Shown in pieces: positions 21,921 through 32,379 of a stretch of DNA of 64,000 bases. Source of the DNA: Dolomedes plantarius. Its lineage: Eukaryota > Arthropoda > Arachnida > Araneae > Dolomedidae. Every line of letters begins with the position of its first letter. Position 1 is the stretch's first letter. The translations under genes were made by a program, and so were the position numbers. The stretch is from contig OU015495.1 in assembly GCA_907164885.2 (NCBI GenBank), positions 104,579,122-104,643,121 on the forward strand. Direction: 5' to 3'. Below the pieces are notes generated by a model. It was not told where the DNA came from. It did not search any database and worked only from the letters and a program-made list of their open reading frames with translations.

Positions 21921-22548
21921 GGTATTATTTGTGACCGTATCTTGGTTAGCACCGTATAAAATTCCATGCCACAAGGTATGAGATTTTTTCTTTTAATCTG
22001 ATTGTGATACATGCTCGGACGAAAGCAACATATCCGTATGTTAGTACCTTAATATTAATTTTGACCGAACCGGTCACTATGTTTTCAGTCCAATAAACTT
22101 TTAATTTCGAGGTAAAACTTTTTATGTTTTCCTCTTGCTAATACCACCGCTTAACCATGTGGACAGAAGCTCTTCAGGATTGTGGGATCTTAGGTAGACT
22201 GGTGCAGCTAAATTTTTTTAGGTCATATATTTAGCAATAAGCGGATAGGTGTATGAAAGTGCACCATACTAATAAATAAATAGTTTGTTTTGTTAGTATA
22301 TAATCTTTACTTTCGTGGAATCCAGTATCATCAAAATACAACACCATTAATTTTTCATTTGATTAAAATAGTAGTAGAAGGGAAGCTATCCTGAACCCGT
22401 AGAAGAAAAACCTCTTTCTAGAAAAATTAGAATGAACTCCCGATAACAAAGTTACGGAAGAAGACAAAACCGAAAAAAACTGGAACTTCGGAAACTGAAC
22501 CAGATAAGGTCACCTCAAAACGGGAACCGGATAGTGTAATAGTAAAAA

Positions 22549-22780
22549 CCTGAATTGGATCAATTCATAGTAACCCCATGTCGAAAATTAATCTGGGTTC
22601 GTGAAGCTGTTCCACGTAAAGATGGGTCAAGAACTGACATCTATTATAGCATCGAGCGGAAGAACAGATTCCATAAAGAAACTGAAAAGATCATAATCAG
22701 AAATACGATTGAACTTCCTTTGACTTTTAAGCAAAATCTTTGTCAACAGACTCCCTCCTTAGGTAAGCTTTACTGAAAAT
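22549..22780 (+). pseudogene. MBD-like fragment, probably part of a decayed retroelement
   Basis: The frame reads LIWVREAVPRKDGSRTDIYY, then SIERKNRFHKETEK. This resembles the start of a methyl-CpG-binding domain (basic strand, RKDGSR turn, D-x-YY strand). The following lines decay, with no complete domain. The hAT nest at 22861-31097 follows, and copia-type reverse transcriptase traces resume at 31616, so this may be an inner segment of the retroelement into which the nest inserted. Family assignment is by eye and weak; it could instead be a host MBD pseudogene. Confidence 0.4.
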
Positions 22781-23604
22781 ACTTATGTAACTTATTTGAA
22801 TTGGACATCCGTGGTAAAGATTTTTTAAATGAACAACTTTTCGCAGGATATGATACCTCACAGGGGCCTGCTTAGGGTTTTAGCGACCCTGGGCGAAACA
22901 CATTTACTCGGCAATCAAATTCCTCTACGCACTGAGTTATGGATCTTGTAAGACAACCCCCCCCCCTCCCCCCGAAAATAAAACTGCATCCACTACTGAT
23001 TTTACTAATTATTACTTTTAATGCATTACGTTTCGATACTAAAAAACCTACATTCTAGCTACGTAAAAGAAAATTATACATGAAATTGCAATTGGTCCAC
23101 TAAAATATCAAATTAATCAATTTGTATGAATAATGAAACAATGGAAAAATTATTTACACGATTTAGAAAATGTAAATTGTTAAAAACAAATCCATGTATG
23201 AATATGTTGGTTACAAAGCAATTTTTCTTGCTTTCTGAGCAGCAAAATTGTCTATTACAGCTCATATTCAAAATATTAGAAAAATTAAATTTTTTTTACA
23301 AATTGAAAATATCGTTTGGTAATTTAATATCTTTTAATGCAAATATGCAAACGATATGTTTATTAAGAACTTGTTAATTAAACTTATTATCTTAAAATTA
23401 ATATCATTTTTGAAAAGATTAATTGAAAAAAAAATTATTTTGAAAAGTCAAAATATTAGAATATTTATTCAAGTGGTTCAAAATATTAGAATATTTCACA
23501 TTAATTCTCCTTTAATTATCACCAATTCATAACTGGTGGCATCATTGATTAAATTGAGACGATTTTATTTAAAATCAGTATTCTTTTTGCAGTTTGTTTG
23601 CTTT

Positions 23605-23842
23605 TGTTGAGTTTGAGCGAGTGGCACTATTTTTCTGTGCGGAAGAATACAGCTACGTTTACAGGCGCTGTCCGCCTCGCCTCCGTTTTCTTCTCCAGAG
23701 CTGCGTAGGGAATGTGTCGCTGTGTGCGCGCATATCTTGAGCTGTGTGCATTTTATCTTTTAACTGTTTTTTATGTCTTAATAAATATTGTTAATCAAGA
23801 TCTAAGGACTGTATTTCATGTCTCCGACATCAGAAAACAACA
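23605..23842 (+). repeat. Copia 5' LTR
   Basis: 238 bp, TG...CA ends. It contains AATAAA (cttaataaatattg) about 50 bp before its end, suitable as a polyadenylation signal. Near-identical to the 3' LTR. Confidence 0.95.
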
Positions 23843-23843
23843 A

Positions 23844-23861
23844 ATTGGTAGCAGAGCGTGG
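23844..23861 (+). promoter_or_regulatory. Copia primer binding site
   Basis: ATTGGTAGCAGAGCG immediately after the 5' LTR resembles the initiator-tRNA-Met binding site (TGGTATCAGAGC type) that copia elements use to prime minus-strand synthesis. Confidence 0.8.
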
Positions 23862-23922
23862 TTATGATTAATTGTATTTAAAGAGGCTGCTGAAATCGAA
23901 ACTGCCGAAGCACAAATTGAAA

Positions 23923-25933
23923 ATGGAGAAACTTGACGTTCCAGAACTGACTGGAGAAAATTATTTCATCTGGTGTTTAAAAATGAAAGCAGCTCTGTCA
24001 TTAAAACGTCTAGATACTGTTATTTCCAGTGTGAAACCAGAAAATTTGGATCAAAAGGAATCTGAAAAATGGGATCAAAAGAATGCTGACGCAGTAGCTT
24101 ACATGCAGCTCGCTATGTCAGACGAGCAGGAGCTGCAGTTCGCCACGGAAGTAAATGCAAAAACTCTGTGGGAGAAAATAAAGTCAACATTCATGGGGCA
24201 AGCTGAAGATCGAAAAATAGATGCAGGAAACGAATTAAAAAATCTGGAAATGACTTCGAATGAATCTGCGAACGACTATGTTTCCAAAGCAAGAGGGATA
24301 TTGACTAAGTGTCTTTCTCTCGGATTAGAAGTTACACCACGGGAATTAGTTTTTTACACTGTTCGAGGCCTGAAAGGCAAATTTATCCGTGTGCGTGACA
24401 TTTTGAAGACCCAAAGGGACAAATCAATGGATGAAGTATTAGAAATTCTACGTGAAGAAGAAGCGACGAATTCCCAAAACGGAAGAGGCAGTGAAGGAAA
24501 CGCAGAGGCATTCATTTCGAAGAAGAATAAGAATTTTAATAATAGAAACTGCTACATATGCAGACGCCCTGGTCACTTAGCTAAAAATTGTTACTTCAAC
24601 ACAAGAAATAATAGAGAAAAAAAGAGGAGTTCACCGAATGCGAATTATTCATTGGGTGATCAACATTCAAGGTCTGCGCTTACGGTTTCTGCTCAAGATG
24701 ATGAGCATGATCAAGTTTGGCTACTAGATAGTGGGGCTTCTTGTCATATGGCCAAAAATTCTTTCTGGTTTGAGGAAATAATACCAGAAATTAAGGACAT
24801 CCACCAAGCAGGCAAAAACTCAGTGATTTATTCTCAAGGAACAGGTACTGTTAAAGCAAATACTATAAATAAGAATTCTAAGCCTATAACTTTAACTATC
24901 AGTAATGTAAATTATGTTCCTGATTTAAGATATAATCTGTTATCAGTAACCTCGTTAATGAATAAGGGATGTAAAATTGTTTCAAATCATAATTGTGTTT
25001 TGATTTTTGATAAACATAATAAGTTACTTACCAAAGCGTTTAAAAATGATAACAGACTTGAAGTGTATTTAGAACCTTTTTATAATTCTGAATGTTGTAT
25101 TGTTAATGACAATTCTACTAAAAATTATGAGCTTTGGCATAATAGGTTGTGTCATTTAAATCCTAAATATATGATTAAAATGAAGGAATATATTGATATT
25201 AATGATGTAAAGAATTTTGTCTGTGAAACTTGTGATATAAGTAAAATTACACGGAAAAATCATCCAAATATTGATATTGAGCAAAGTTCTGCAATTCTTG
25301 AATTAATTCATGCAGATCTTTGCGGTCCGGTTCAAACGGAATCAATTGGCGGTTCGAAATATTTCATGATATTAGTGGACGATTTTTCTGGGATGTATTT
25401 TACATATTTCTTAAAAACTAAAAGTGAAGTATTTAATGTATTTTTGAAATTTAAAGCTAAATATGAAAATCTTACGGGTAAGAAAATTAAAAAGTTAAGG
25501 ACCGATAATGGCCTAGAGTTTGTAAATGAGCAATTTGATAATTTTCTTTCTAATTCAGGTATATTTCGGGAAAAAACTGTACCATACAACAGTGAAAGCA
25601 ATGGTAAAGCTGAGAGAGCTAATCGAGTTTTATTAGATAGAGCTAGAGCTTTATTATATGAAAGTCTACCCTTCTCAACTTCCTTTAAAAGTCTGGGCTG
25701 AGGCTATTAATTGTAGTACAAGAATTTCCAATTTGACGCCACGTAAAGGAAAAGAAAAAATTCCTCTCGAAATCTGGACAGGCAAAAAACCCAAACTAAA
25801 TTATCTTAGAAAGTTTGGCTGTGTGGCTTATTTTCACATTCCGAAAATAATGCGTAATAATAAATTTGATATGGACAGTAAAACTGCGGCGTAGTAAGGG
25901 CCAATGTTTGAATACAAGCGCCTCCGCATTGGA

Positions 25934-25968
<35 letters not shown>

Positions 25969-27840
25969 GTTCCAGGAAAACGGGGGATAATGTTAGGTTA
26001 TGCTATAGAACGCCGAGGATACCGTATTTATGACTTAAAAAGTAATAAAATTATTGAAGAACGATCAGTTCGATTCAATGAAAATTTAAAAGGTAGCACT
26101 TATTTAGAGTATACTAGTTCAAAAAACAAAATGGCGGAGTTTGAGATTTTTGTTGATAGCAGCGACCTAGATAAGAGACAGCCAGTCTCAATGCAGGAGG
26201 AAAAGCAACCCTCCGATGAGGAAATAAACAGTGAAAACTGTCAACACGAACCGCAACTCCGACGGTCTGAACGGCTAAAATATAAACAAATGTCAGCAAA
26301 TCTAACTGATATACCAAACACTTTTATGGAGGCGAAAAATAGTGTAAATTGGCGCGATTGGGAGTCAGCAATGAAAAATGAACTAGATTCGTTGAATCAT
26401 CATAAAGTATGGGAAATAGTAGGAAAACCTCTAAAGGAAAAAATTATAAAAAGTAAATGGGTCTACACTTTGAAGGAGAGCGATTCCAATAATATAAAAT
26501 ATAAAGCGCGACTTGTAGCTGCTGGATACAATCAAATAAAAAATAAGGATTATTTAGAGTCTTATTCACCTGTTGTAAACATAGAATCTTTTCGATTATT
26601 ACTTGCGCTTTCAGCGAAATTAAATTTGATAGTTAAATTTTTTGACGTAAAAACTGCGTATTTGTATAGTGATTTAGAGGAAACAGTATACATGTCACCT
26701 CCACCTGGTTTTGAAAAATTAATTGGGGATGGAAAAGTTTGTAGATTAAAAAAGAGCATTTACGGTTTACCACAATCGGGCAGGAATTGGTACATGAAAA
26801 TAAAATCTGAATTGGAAAAAATAGGTTTGGTACAGTTGGCTTCTGATAATTGTGTATTTACTAAACATGATGGTACAAATCTTTTTATATTAAGTATGTA
26901 TGTTGATGATATTGCTATTTTTTGTAATAATAATGAAATGTATCACGAGATTGTTTCTAAAATTAAAAGTGTATTTGAATTTCAAGAGAATAAGAATTCT
27001 AAATTCTTAGGTATGGAAATTAATAAACATGACAATGGTGTAAGTTTATCACAAATTGAATATATTGAGTCACTTTTGCTTAAACATAAGTTAGAAAATT
27101 GTAAATCGGTAAAATCTCCAATTGTTAAAGGAGAAGATAAAAGTTTTCCACTTACAAATGATTTAATTGATGTAACTATGTATCAAGAATTAATTGGTGA
27201 ATTATTGTATTTAGCTAATAGAACGCGTCCTGATATATCATTTGTAACAACATATCTATCTCAGTTTAATCATAAACCGGAAAAGAGACATTATCTTATC
27301 GCAAAAAGAGTATTAAGGTATTTAAAAGGTACTAAAGACAAAGTATTGTTTTATAGCAACGATTTTGGTTTTTTGAAAGCTAGTTCAGATGCAAGTTGGG
27401 GAAATGCTGAAAATGGTAAGTCATTTTCAGGTGGTGTAATCTTATTAGGTAATTCACTTGTGTCATGGAAATGTAATAAGCAAAAAAGTGTTAGTCTTTC
27501 TACATGTGAAGCAGAGTTATTTTCTATTTCTGAAATTTGTAAAGATATTATTTGGACTGTAAATTTATTATCTGAGTTGAAATGTAAACAATTTATAAAT
27601 GATGATGTAACCTTAAATTCAGACAGTCAAGCAGCAATCCAGTGGATTAAATGTACCAGATCATCGACTAAATCAAGACACATGAACTTACGCTTTCATT
27701 TTGTGCAAGATTTGTTAATGGACAATATTATTAAACTGGATTATATACAGACTGAATATATTACAGCGGATTTTCTGACAAAAGCTGTCAATGAAGACAA
27801 GCTAATTTACTCTCTGAAAAGTATTTCATTAATTTCTTAA
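23923..27840 (+). pseudogene. Copia gag-pol polyprotein, frameshifted and interrupted
   Basis: The polyprotein would make capsid, protease, integrase, reverse transcriptase and RNase H. First Met at 23923 (MEKLDVPELTGENY). In order: copia-type Gag; CCHC knuckle CYICRRPGHLAKNC (about 24550-24591); protease LLDSGASCHM (about 24721); integrase HHCC zinc region (about 25138-25250) and DDE core with D in HADLCGP, D in TDNGLEF and E in NGKAERAN; reverse transcriptase from about 26340 with FDVKTAYL and YVDD (26899-26910); RNase H with DASWG and STCEAEL; stop at 27838-27840. Two lesions: a one-base insertion near 25672 shifts the integrase C-terminal part, and the poly(A) retroposon at 25871-25959 adds an in-frame stop. 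25990-27840 is open throughout. Both lesions look recent, given the near-identical LTRs. Confidence 0.95.
25871..25959 (+). mobile_element. Short poly(A)-tailed retroposon inside copia pol
   Basis: About 89 bp ending in a 25-28-nt A run, flanked by the direct repeat AAATTTGAT (25862-25870 and 25960-25968), so it was copied in by a LINE-type machinery. The body contains the inverted pair CCAATG/CATTGG around a 20-nt loop. Removing it and one repeat restores the pol frame at this point. The source RNA is unknown. Confidence 0.85.
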
Positions 27841-27920
27841 CTATGTATATGTATGTATTTTGTGTTATAATTTTGTAGTGTGTAGTAATTTCTTAAACTT
27901 GATGAAAAAATGTGTCCCTC

Positions 27921-27932
27921 GCAGGAGGGGTG
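27921..27932 (+). promoter_or_regulatory. Copia polypurine tract
   Basis: GCAGGAGGGG just before the 3' LTR, the expected primer site for plus-strand synthesis. Confidence 0.8.
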
Positions 27933-28170
27933 TGTTGAGTTTGAGCGAGTGGCACTATTTTTCTGTGCGGAAGAATACAGCTACGTATACAGGCGCTGTC
28001 CGCCTCGCCTCCGTTTTCTTCTCCAGAGCTGCGTAGTGAATGTGTCGCTGTGTGCGCGCATATCTTGAGCTGTGTGCATTTTATCTTTTAACTGTTTTTT
28101 ATGTCTTAATAAATATTGTTAATCAAGATCTAAGGACTGTATTTCATGTCTCCGACATCAGAAAACAACA
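27933..28170 (+). repeat. Copia 3' LTR
   Basis: 238 bp, two substitutions by eye from the 5' LTR. It ends at the GCTTT target duplication, two bases before the ATG of the interrupted Tc1 transposase. Confidence 0.95.
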
Positions 28171-28982
28171 GCTTTAATGGGTTGTGTGAGTGATATTCCT
28201 GAATCTATTAAACTTCGTATGGTTGATTTGTATCGACACGGTAAAAATCAATGTTATATAGCGAATTATTTACATTGTTCGCAATCAAGCGTTAGTAAAA
28301 TACTAACACAATATTCAAAAAATGGAATATTTCAAAATAATCGCCGAAATGGCGGCCGAAAACCAAAAACATCTGCTAGAGATGACAGGAAACTGAAGCG
28401 TATAGTTAAGAAAAACCGTTTTAAAAGTGTGCGATTCTTGCACCGAAAATGGAAAGAAGGAGTTGAAGTTTCTAAATCGGCAACATTAAGATGTCTCCAT
28501 AAATTTAAGTTTGAATCTCGTATACCGAAAACAAAACCTCTCATGACTGCAAAACAAAAGCGTATAAGATTGAATTGGTGTAAATCAAGACGTTTATGAA
28601 GCGAAGAAGATTGGAAAAAAAAAATATTTAGTGATGAAAGTATGTTTTGTGTTTCATATGGTAATCAAGGTATTCGAGTTTGTAGAATGAAGCAAGAAGC
28701 ATTTGATAAAGAATGCCTTAAACGTTCGGTAAAATTTGCTGTTAGTGTCATGGTTTGGGGTTGCATGAGCGCAGAAGGACCTGGAAAGTTATGCATCGTC
28801 TACGAAAAGGTTAACTCTCAGATATATAAAGAAATTTTGGAATATTACATGATTCCATCATCAGAAGATTTATTTGAAGAGGATTTCATTTGTCAACAAG
28901 ATTTAGTGTCACCGCATACCTCGGTGTCAACTAAGAATTGGTTCCGCCAACGTAAAATTAAGGAACTTCCTTGGCCACCAAA

Positions 28983-29855
28983 TAGTGATGCGACATCGAT
29001 AACAAAACATCGATGTTTCGAAACATCGATATTCAATATTAAAACATCGATGCTAATAAAACATCGCCCAAAAACCATCGATGTTTTTAAACATCGATGT
29101 TTTAGAACATCCATTTTTTTAAACTGGTTTAGTAACCTCTAACATTAATGTTACTTCCATTAGTCGTGGGGGGGGAGGGGGTGATTTAATTTTACTCTCT
29201 GATTGGGCAGACACAAATGACAAAAACTTGGTTGCTTTCCGCTACTTTGATGACTCAAAATTCTCGTTGTAAATACCGCCATGTTTTTCCTTCAAATGTC
29301 CAGATAAATTCGTGGTATTGCCAGAAGTTTTGAGGGACTTAAGGCAAATATTGCATTTCGCCAATTTGTCAGAGGTTTTGTAAAAATATTTCCAAACGGA
29401 ACTTTTGGGAGGCATCTTACTAATAATATTAACGTCAGCTTATATAAAACCAGAACAAAACAAAAACTTAAATGGATGCACTCGTGTATATACTATTTGT
29501 AAAATAAAACCCCATGGAAGGTTATGGAGTGTCAGGAACATTCCAAGCGCTCTTATTGGTTCATTGGTTGTTAATTGCCATTTGTCTGTTTGCTAAGGAA
29601 TCATTCCCCCTTTTGTATTCGTCCTTTTCAGAATTCAGACTTACATTTACTGAGTGTGAAAATTATGCTACGTGGTAGTATTTTTTTATTACGGTACTTT
29701 TTCATTAAAAAAAAAACATCGAGACAACGTAAAACATCGAGCACAAAACATCGATGTTAAAAAACATCGGCTTCAATAAATCGATGTTTAAAACATCGAT
29801 GTTTTTATCAAAACATCGATGTTTTGAAAACATCGACATCGATGTCGCATCCCTA
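28983..29855 (-). mobile_element. Non-autonomous hAT element with palindromic subterminal repeats
   Basis: An 873-bp element with ends TAGTGATGCGACATCGAT (left) and TAGGGATGCGACATCGAT (right, read inward), and an exact 8-bp target duplication CCACCAAA (28975-28982, 29856-29863). Both subterminal regions (28990-29105 and 29710-29840) are packed with copies of the palindrome AACATCGATGTT. It retains one short ORF for a BED zinc finger on the minus strand. A second copy begins at 63935. Confidence 0.92.
29242..29415 (-). CDS. BED-type zinc finger protein, 57 residues, inside hAT element
   Basis: A complete small frame from ATG (29413-29415) to TAG (29242-29244). It reads MPPKSSVWKYFYKTSDKLAK, then CNIC at 21-24 and, after a 15-residue loop, H40-LKEK-H45. 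This is the C-x2-C-x15-H-x4-H pattern of the BED finger with its N-terminal aromatic residues, the DNA-binding domain at the N-terminus of hAT transposases. The dimerisation and catalytic parts are absent, so the element probably arose by internal deletion and kept the finger, or its product could bind element ends without cutting. Expression is unknown. Confidence 0.8.
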   Translation of the reverse strand: MPPKSSVWKYFYKTSDKLAKCNICLKSLKTSGNTTNLSGHLKEKHGGIYNENFESSK

Positions 29856-31179
29856 CCACCAAACTCATCAGACATTAATCCCATCGAAAACTTATGGGGT
29901 ATAATGAAGAAAAACTCCAAGAAAATCCTCCTTCAAGTAAAACTGAGTTAGTGGCACGTATAAAGTCTATTTGGGCTAATATTGATAGAAATGTTTGTAA
30001 ACACCTTGTATATAGTATGTAAGATCGATTGTACGCTGTTATTAAAGCTAAAGGGGATGCTACAAAATATTAATTACCATTTACTTCATATTCATAAGGT
30101 AATATTTTTGCGTAAAATAAAATATTCTAATATTTTGAACCAATCTAAATTTTATTCTAATATTTTTGATGTGTTTCAGAAAGCTGTTGTATACCCAATT
30201 TATTGTATTTTATATTTTGTAAATGTTAAAATCTTATCTAAACATTCCAGATTTAATTTGTAAGAAATTTAATTGCATTTACTTAGTATCAAAAATAAAT
30301 AAATGGAAAATAATTTCTTTCTTATTACTTTTTCTCAATTATTCTAATATTTTGAATCTGAGCTGTATAAGTGAAAAGTCCAAAGATGAGAGATAATTTT
30401 CCTTAGATATAAGTACCAAGGAAGACAAGCGTACAATCCGTATTCAAAGCATACTGATTGTACCTACTTTGTATTGTTTTCAGTTCTTCGAGAAGTGGGA
30501 AATAAAATCCATTATAAGGATAAAGGGAACAAGTAAAAGCCATTTTTTGTTTACCCCACTACTTCAGCCTTCAGACCCCTTTCTTCCAAACAAGTTTGGA
30601 GCTGGAGAAATGTCTTGTCTATTGTTTGCTTTCAAAAGACCAAATGGTATTAGTATTCGTTCACAAAGATATGTTCACGTTTTTCTCAGTTTGCAACTAT
30701 TCTGTGAAAACGGACAGATTCCAACAAAACGGTTTATAATTCTTCAAATGACTGTATGTAGTGACTGACAGATAGTAGAAACTAATATTGAAAAAAAGAA
30801 TTGATAATCGAGGTTTTACTATAACTGAATTGAAGATAAATCATGTTTTTCTAACCGAGAAATTTTTCGAACCAAAAGGTTAGTTTGTCAATTAAGATTC
30901 TTTCTACGATTCTTTTCTGAAAATCGAAACATATATTTTTTTATAAGTTGAATTATAGAAGCCGCGAAAAAGGAGGGATTTCTTAAAAAACCCGTAACAT
31001 TTAGAAAAGTGTTAAGATGAGAAATAAAAATGGCGGCCCTAAATTTTTAGCGACCCTGGGCGGTTGCCCATTTCGCCCACCCCTAAGCACGGCCCTGTTA
31101 CCTCATATCTATATGTTTTGTCCTGCTGTTTGTAACAAGAGAAATTAAAAAGTCAGTCTATTATCGCAAAGTAATTTAT

Positions 31180-31470
31180 TGACTTGGGGTTTTGGATATC
31201 TGAAGTTGTAGGTCTTTCATTCATCGAGAATACGGTTGACCCACAATAGTTTATTTCGCAGCTTCAGTCAGAGTGACATAACTCGATTGTTGATAAACTT
31301 GCACATCGTTGCTTGAACGATGTGTCCTCTACAGTATTTGGAACTTGATCTATAAACAACATACTTCCACCCAGGGAAACTGCCAATCTCATTTGGCTGC
31401 AAAACCTCGAATTACTAGAACGAGTGGCATTCAAATTATCGACTTTAAAAGGATCTATCTTAAATTTCCT
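31180..31470 (+). repeat. Left member of a diverged inverted repeat pair
   Basis: Homologous in inverted orientation to 32380-32675. Shared blocks include TCTTTCATTCATCGAGAATA, AACTTGATCTATAAACAACA and TTGGCTGCAAAACC. It flanks the decayed copia fragment at 31616-32230. It may be LTR or coding relics of a retroelement, but an inverted arrangement does not fit one simple element. Confidence 0.65.
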
Positions 31471-31615
31471 GGTAACTACCTGGTAACCCGGCTAGTTTAT
31501 AATTCCCAGAGAGTTTATGGTCAGGTTTAATTAAGAATGGGTAAAGCAGTGGTAGTCAGCAGCTTGAAGTATGACTAGCAGACATAACATTTTAACGTTG
31601 CATTAAAATCTCAGG

Positions 31616-32230
31616 AGAAACACTGGCATAAAGCAATGCATAAAGAGATGCAAATGATTGCAGTTCGTAATGTTTGGGAACCTAAACCTACCAACCCCAA
31701 AAGCTTAAGAACTGTTGGTGTACATAGTTGAAATAGTCAGGTATAAAGGCTTACTTAGTTGGCTAGGGTTTCGGGCAACAGAAGGGTGAAGAATACGAAG
31801 TATTCAGTCCCGTTGTGAACTTTTCGATTAGCAGAATCTTTTATTCAATCTTAATATGTTCTATGCATCATCAGATAGATATACAATGCGCGTATTTATA
31901 CGTCATGTTAGATGTAAAGGTATGTGCATCAGTCTCAGAGATTTTTCGACGCTCCAAAACCAGAATATTTTATAAAGGAAAGCAATTTCTAGCATGTATC
32001 AGAGCGGCTGCGAGCGGTTTTTAGAAATATAAAATTTTAATTTGTCTCAATTTCAACAAATTAGATTAGTACAATCGTGTATATGTTCTTGAAAATATAC
32101 TACTTATTTACGTAGACGACACAGTTTTGTTTGGCAAAAGCAGAGACACGGATTGGACGTGTTATTGAAATGTTAAATGAGAAATTCTGGTAGAAAGTCT
32201 TACGGAAAACTAAAAAAAAATCACTAAATG
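31616..32230 (+). pseudogene. Decayed copia-type reverse transcriptase
   Basis: Frameshifted and stop-ridden fragments still read, in order: AVRNVWEPKPTNPKSLRTVG, a GKEYEVF-like stretch near 31785, VVNFSI/RIF near 31813, MHHQIDIQCAYLYV (about 31870), FFDAPKPEYF (about 31945) and LLIYVDDTVLFGKSRDT (about 32098-32148). The last contains the YVDD catalytic motif. This is the conserved core of copia RT, much older than the copia at 23605. Confidence 0.75.
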
Positions 32231-32379
32231 TCGAATTCGAGGAGGTTTAAGGCAAAATCTTTATTGACCAGAAAAGTTATATTCATAAAATATGTGACAT
32301 TTAAAAGCATAAATTTTCAGTATCTTCACTTACAGCTGCTAAAGATGACGCGTTACTATAACATAACAGGGCTCCAACA

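Larger units (their letters stand above)
23605..28170 (+). mobile_element. Ty1/copia LTR retrotransposon, young copy
   Basis: A 4566-bp element with 238-bp LTRs (23605-23842 and 27933-28170) that start TGTTGAG and end AACAACA. By eye they differ at only two positions (TTT/TAT and AGG/AGT). The target duplication GCTTT lies at 23600-23604 and 28171-28175. It has a primer site, gag-pol frame and polypurine tract in order, and sits in the leader of the Tc1-like element, just before its transposase start. Confidence 0.96.
28177..29945 (+). pseudogene. Tc1-like transposase, broken by a stop and a hAT insertion
   Basis: Starts MGCVSDIPESIKLRMVDLYR, a paired-type HTH transposase N-terminus. A TGA at 28597-28599 interrupts the frame just before the first catalytic motif FSDESMF (about 28630). 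The frame resumes with VMVWGCMSAEGPGKL and the second D in CQQDLVSPH. At LPWPPN the 873-bp hAT MITE intervenes (28983-29855, target duplication CCACCAAA). It continues at 29856 with PPNSSDINPIENLWGIMKKN, which holds the catalytic E; across the junction the D-to-E spacing is 34 residues. The last residues are frameshifted. The copia insertion separates this frame from the element's left end. Confidence 0.92.
23258..30365 (+). mobile_element. Tc1-like element split by copia and hAT insertions
   Basis: TA at 23256-23257 and 30366-30367. Inverted ends: CAGCTCATATTCAAAATATT on the left and CAGCTCAGATTCAAAATATT read inward from the right. A second, internal inverted pair (GGTTCAAAATATTAGAATAT at 23475 and its complement ending at 30141) gives two repeat sites per end, as in Tc3-type elements. 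Removing the copia (23605-28170) and hAT (28983-29855) insertions with their duplications leaves about 1.66 kb, a normal Tc1 size. Confidence 0.88.
22861..31097. mobile_element. hAT-type element, outer shell of a nested cluster
   Basis: The left end reads CAGGGGCCTGCTTAGGG. The right end read inward is CAGGGCCGTGCTTAGGG. Flanks ATACCTCA (22853-22860) and TTACCTCA (31098-31105) match at 7 of 8 bases, as expected of an 8-bp hAT target duplication. Both ends contain GCGACCCTGGGCG in the orientation expected of terminal repeats. Own sequence is about 1.1 kb (22861-23257 and 30366-31097) without a recognisable transposase, so it is non-autonomous; the rest is later insertions. Confidence 0.75.

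Noticed and set aside
22144..22240. Possible copia RNase H trace (MWTEALQDCGILGRLVQ)
   Set aside because: Suggestive of the RNase H end of a copia element, but too short and without the catalytic motifs to support a feature.
26114..26759. Minus-strand open frames inside copia pol
   Set aside because: Opposite-strand shadows of the reverse transcriptase frame.
28983..29855. CRISPR-like array from the repeated CATCGATG units
   Set aside because: Units are irregular, palindromic, without uniform spacers, and lie in the ends of a hAT element in a eukaryotic genome.
29705..29951. Open frames in the CATCGATG-rich region
   Set aside because: They translate the repeated hAT subterminal palindrome joined to the Tc1 C-terminus; not a separate gene.
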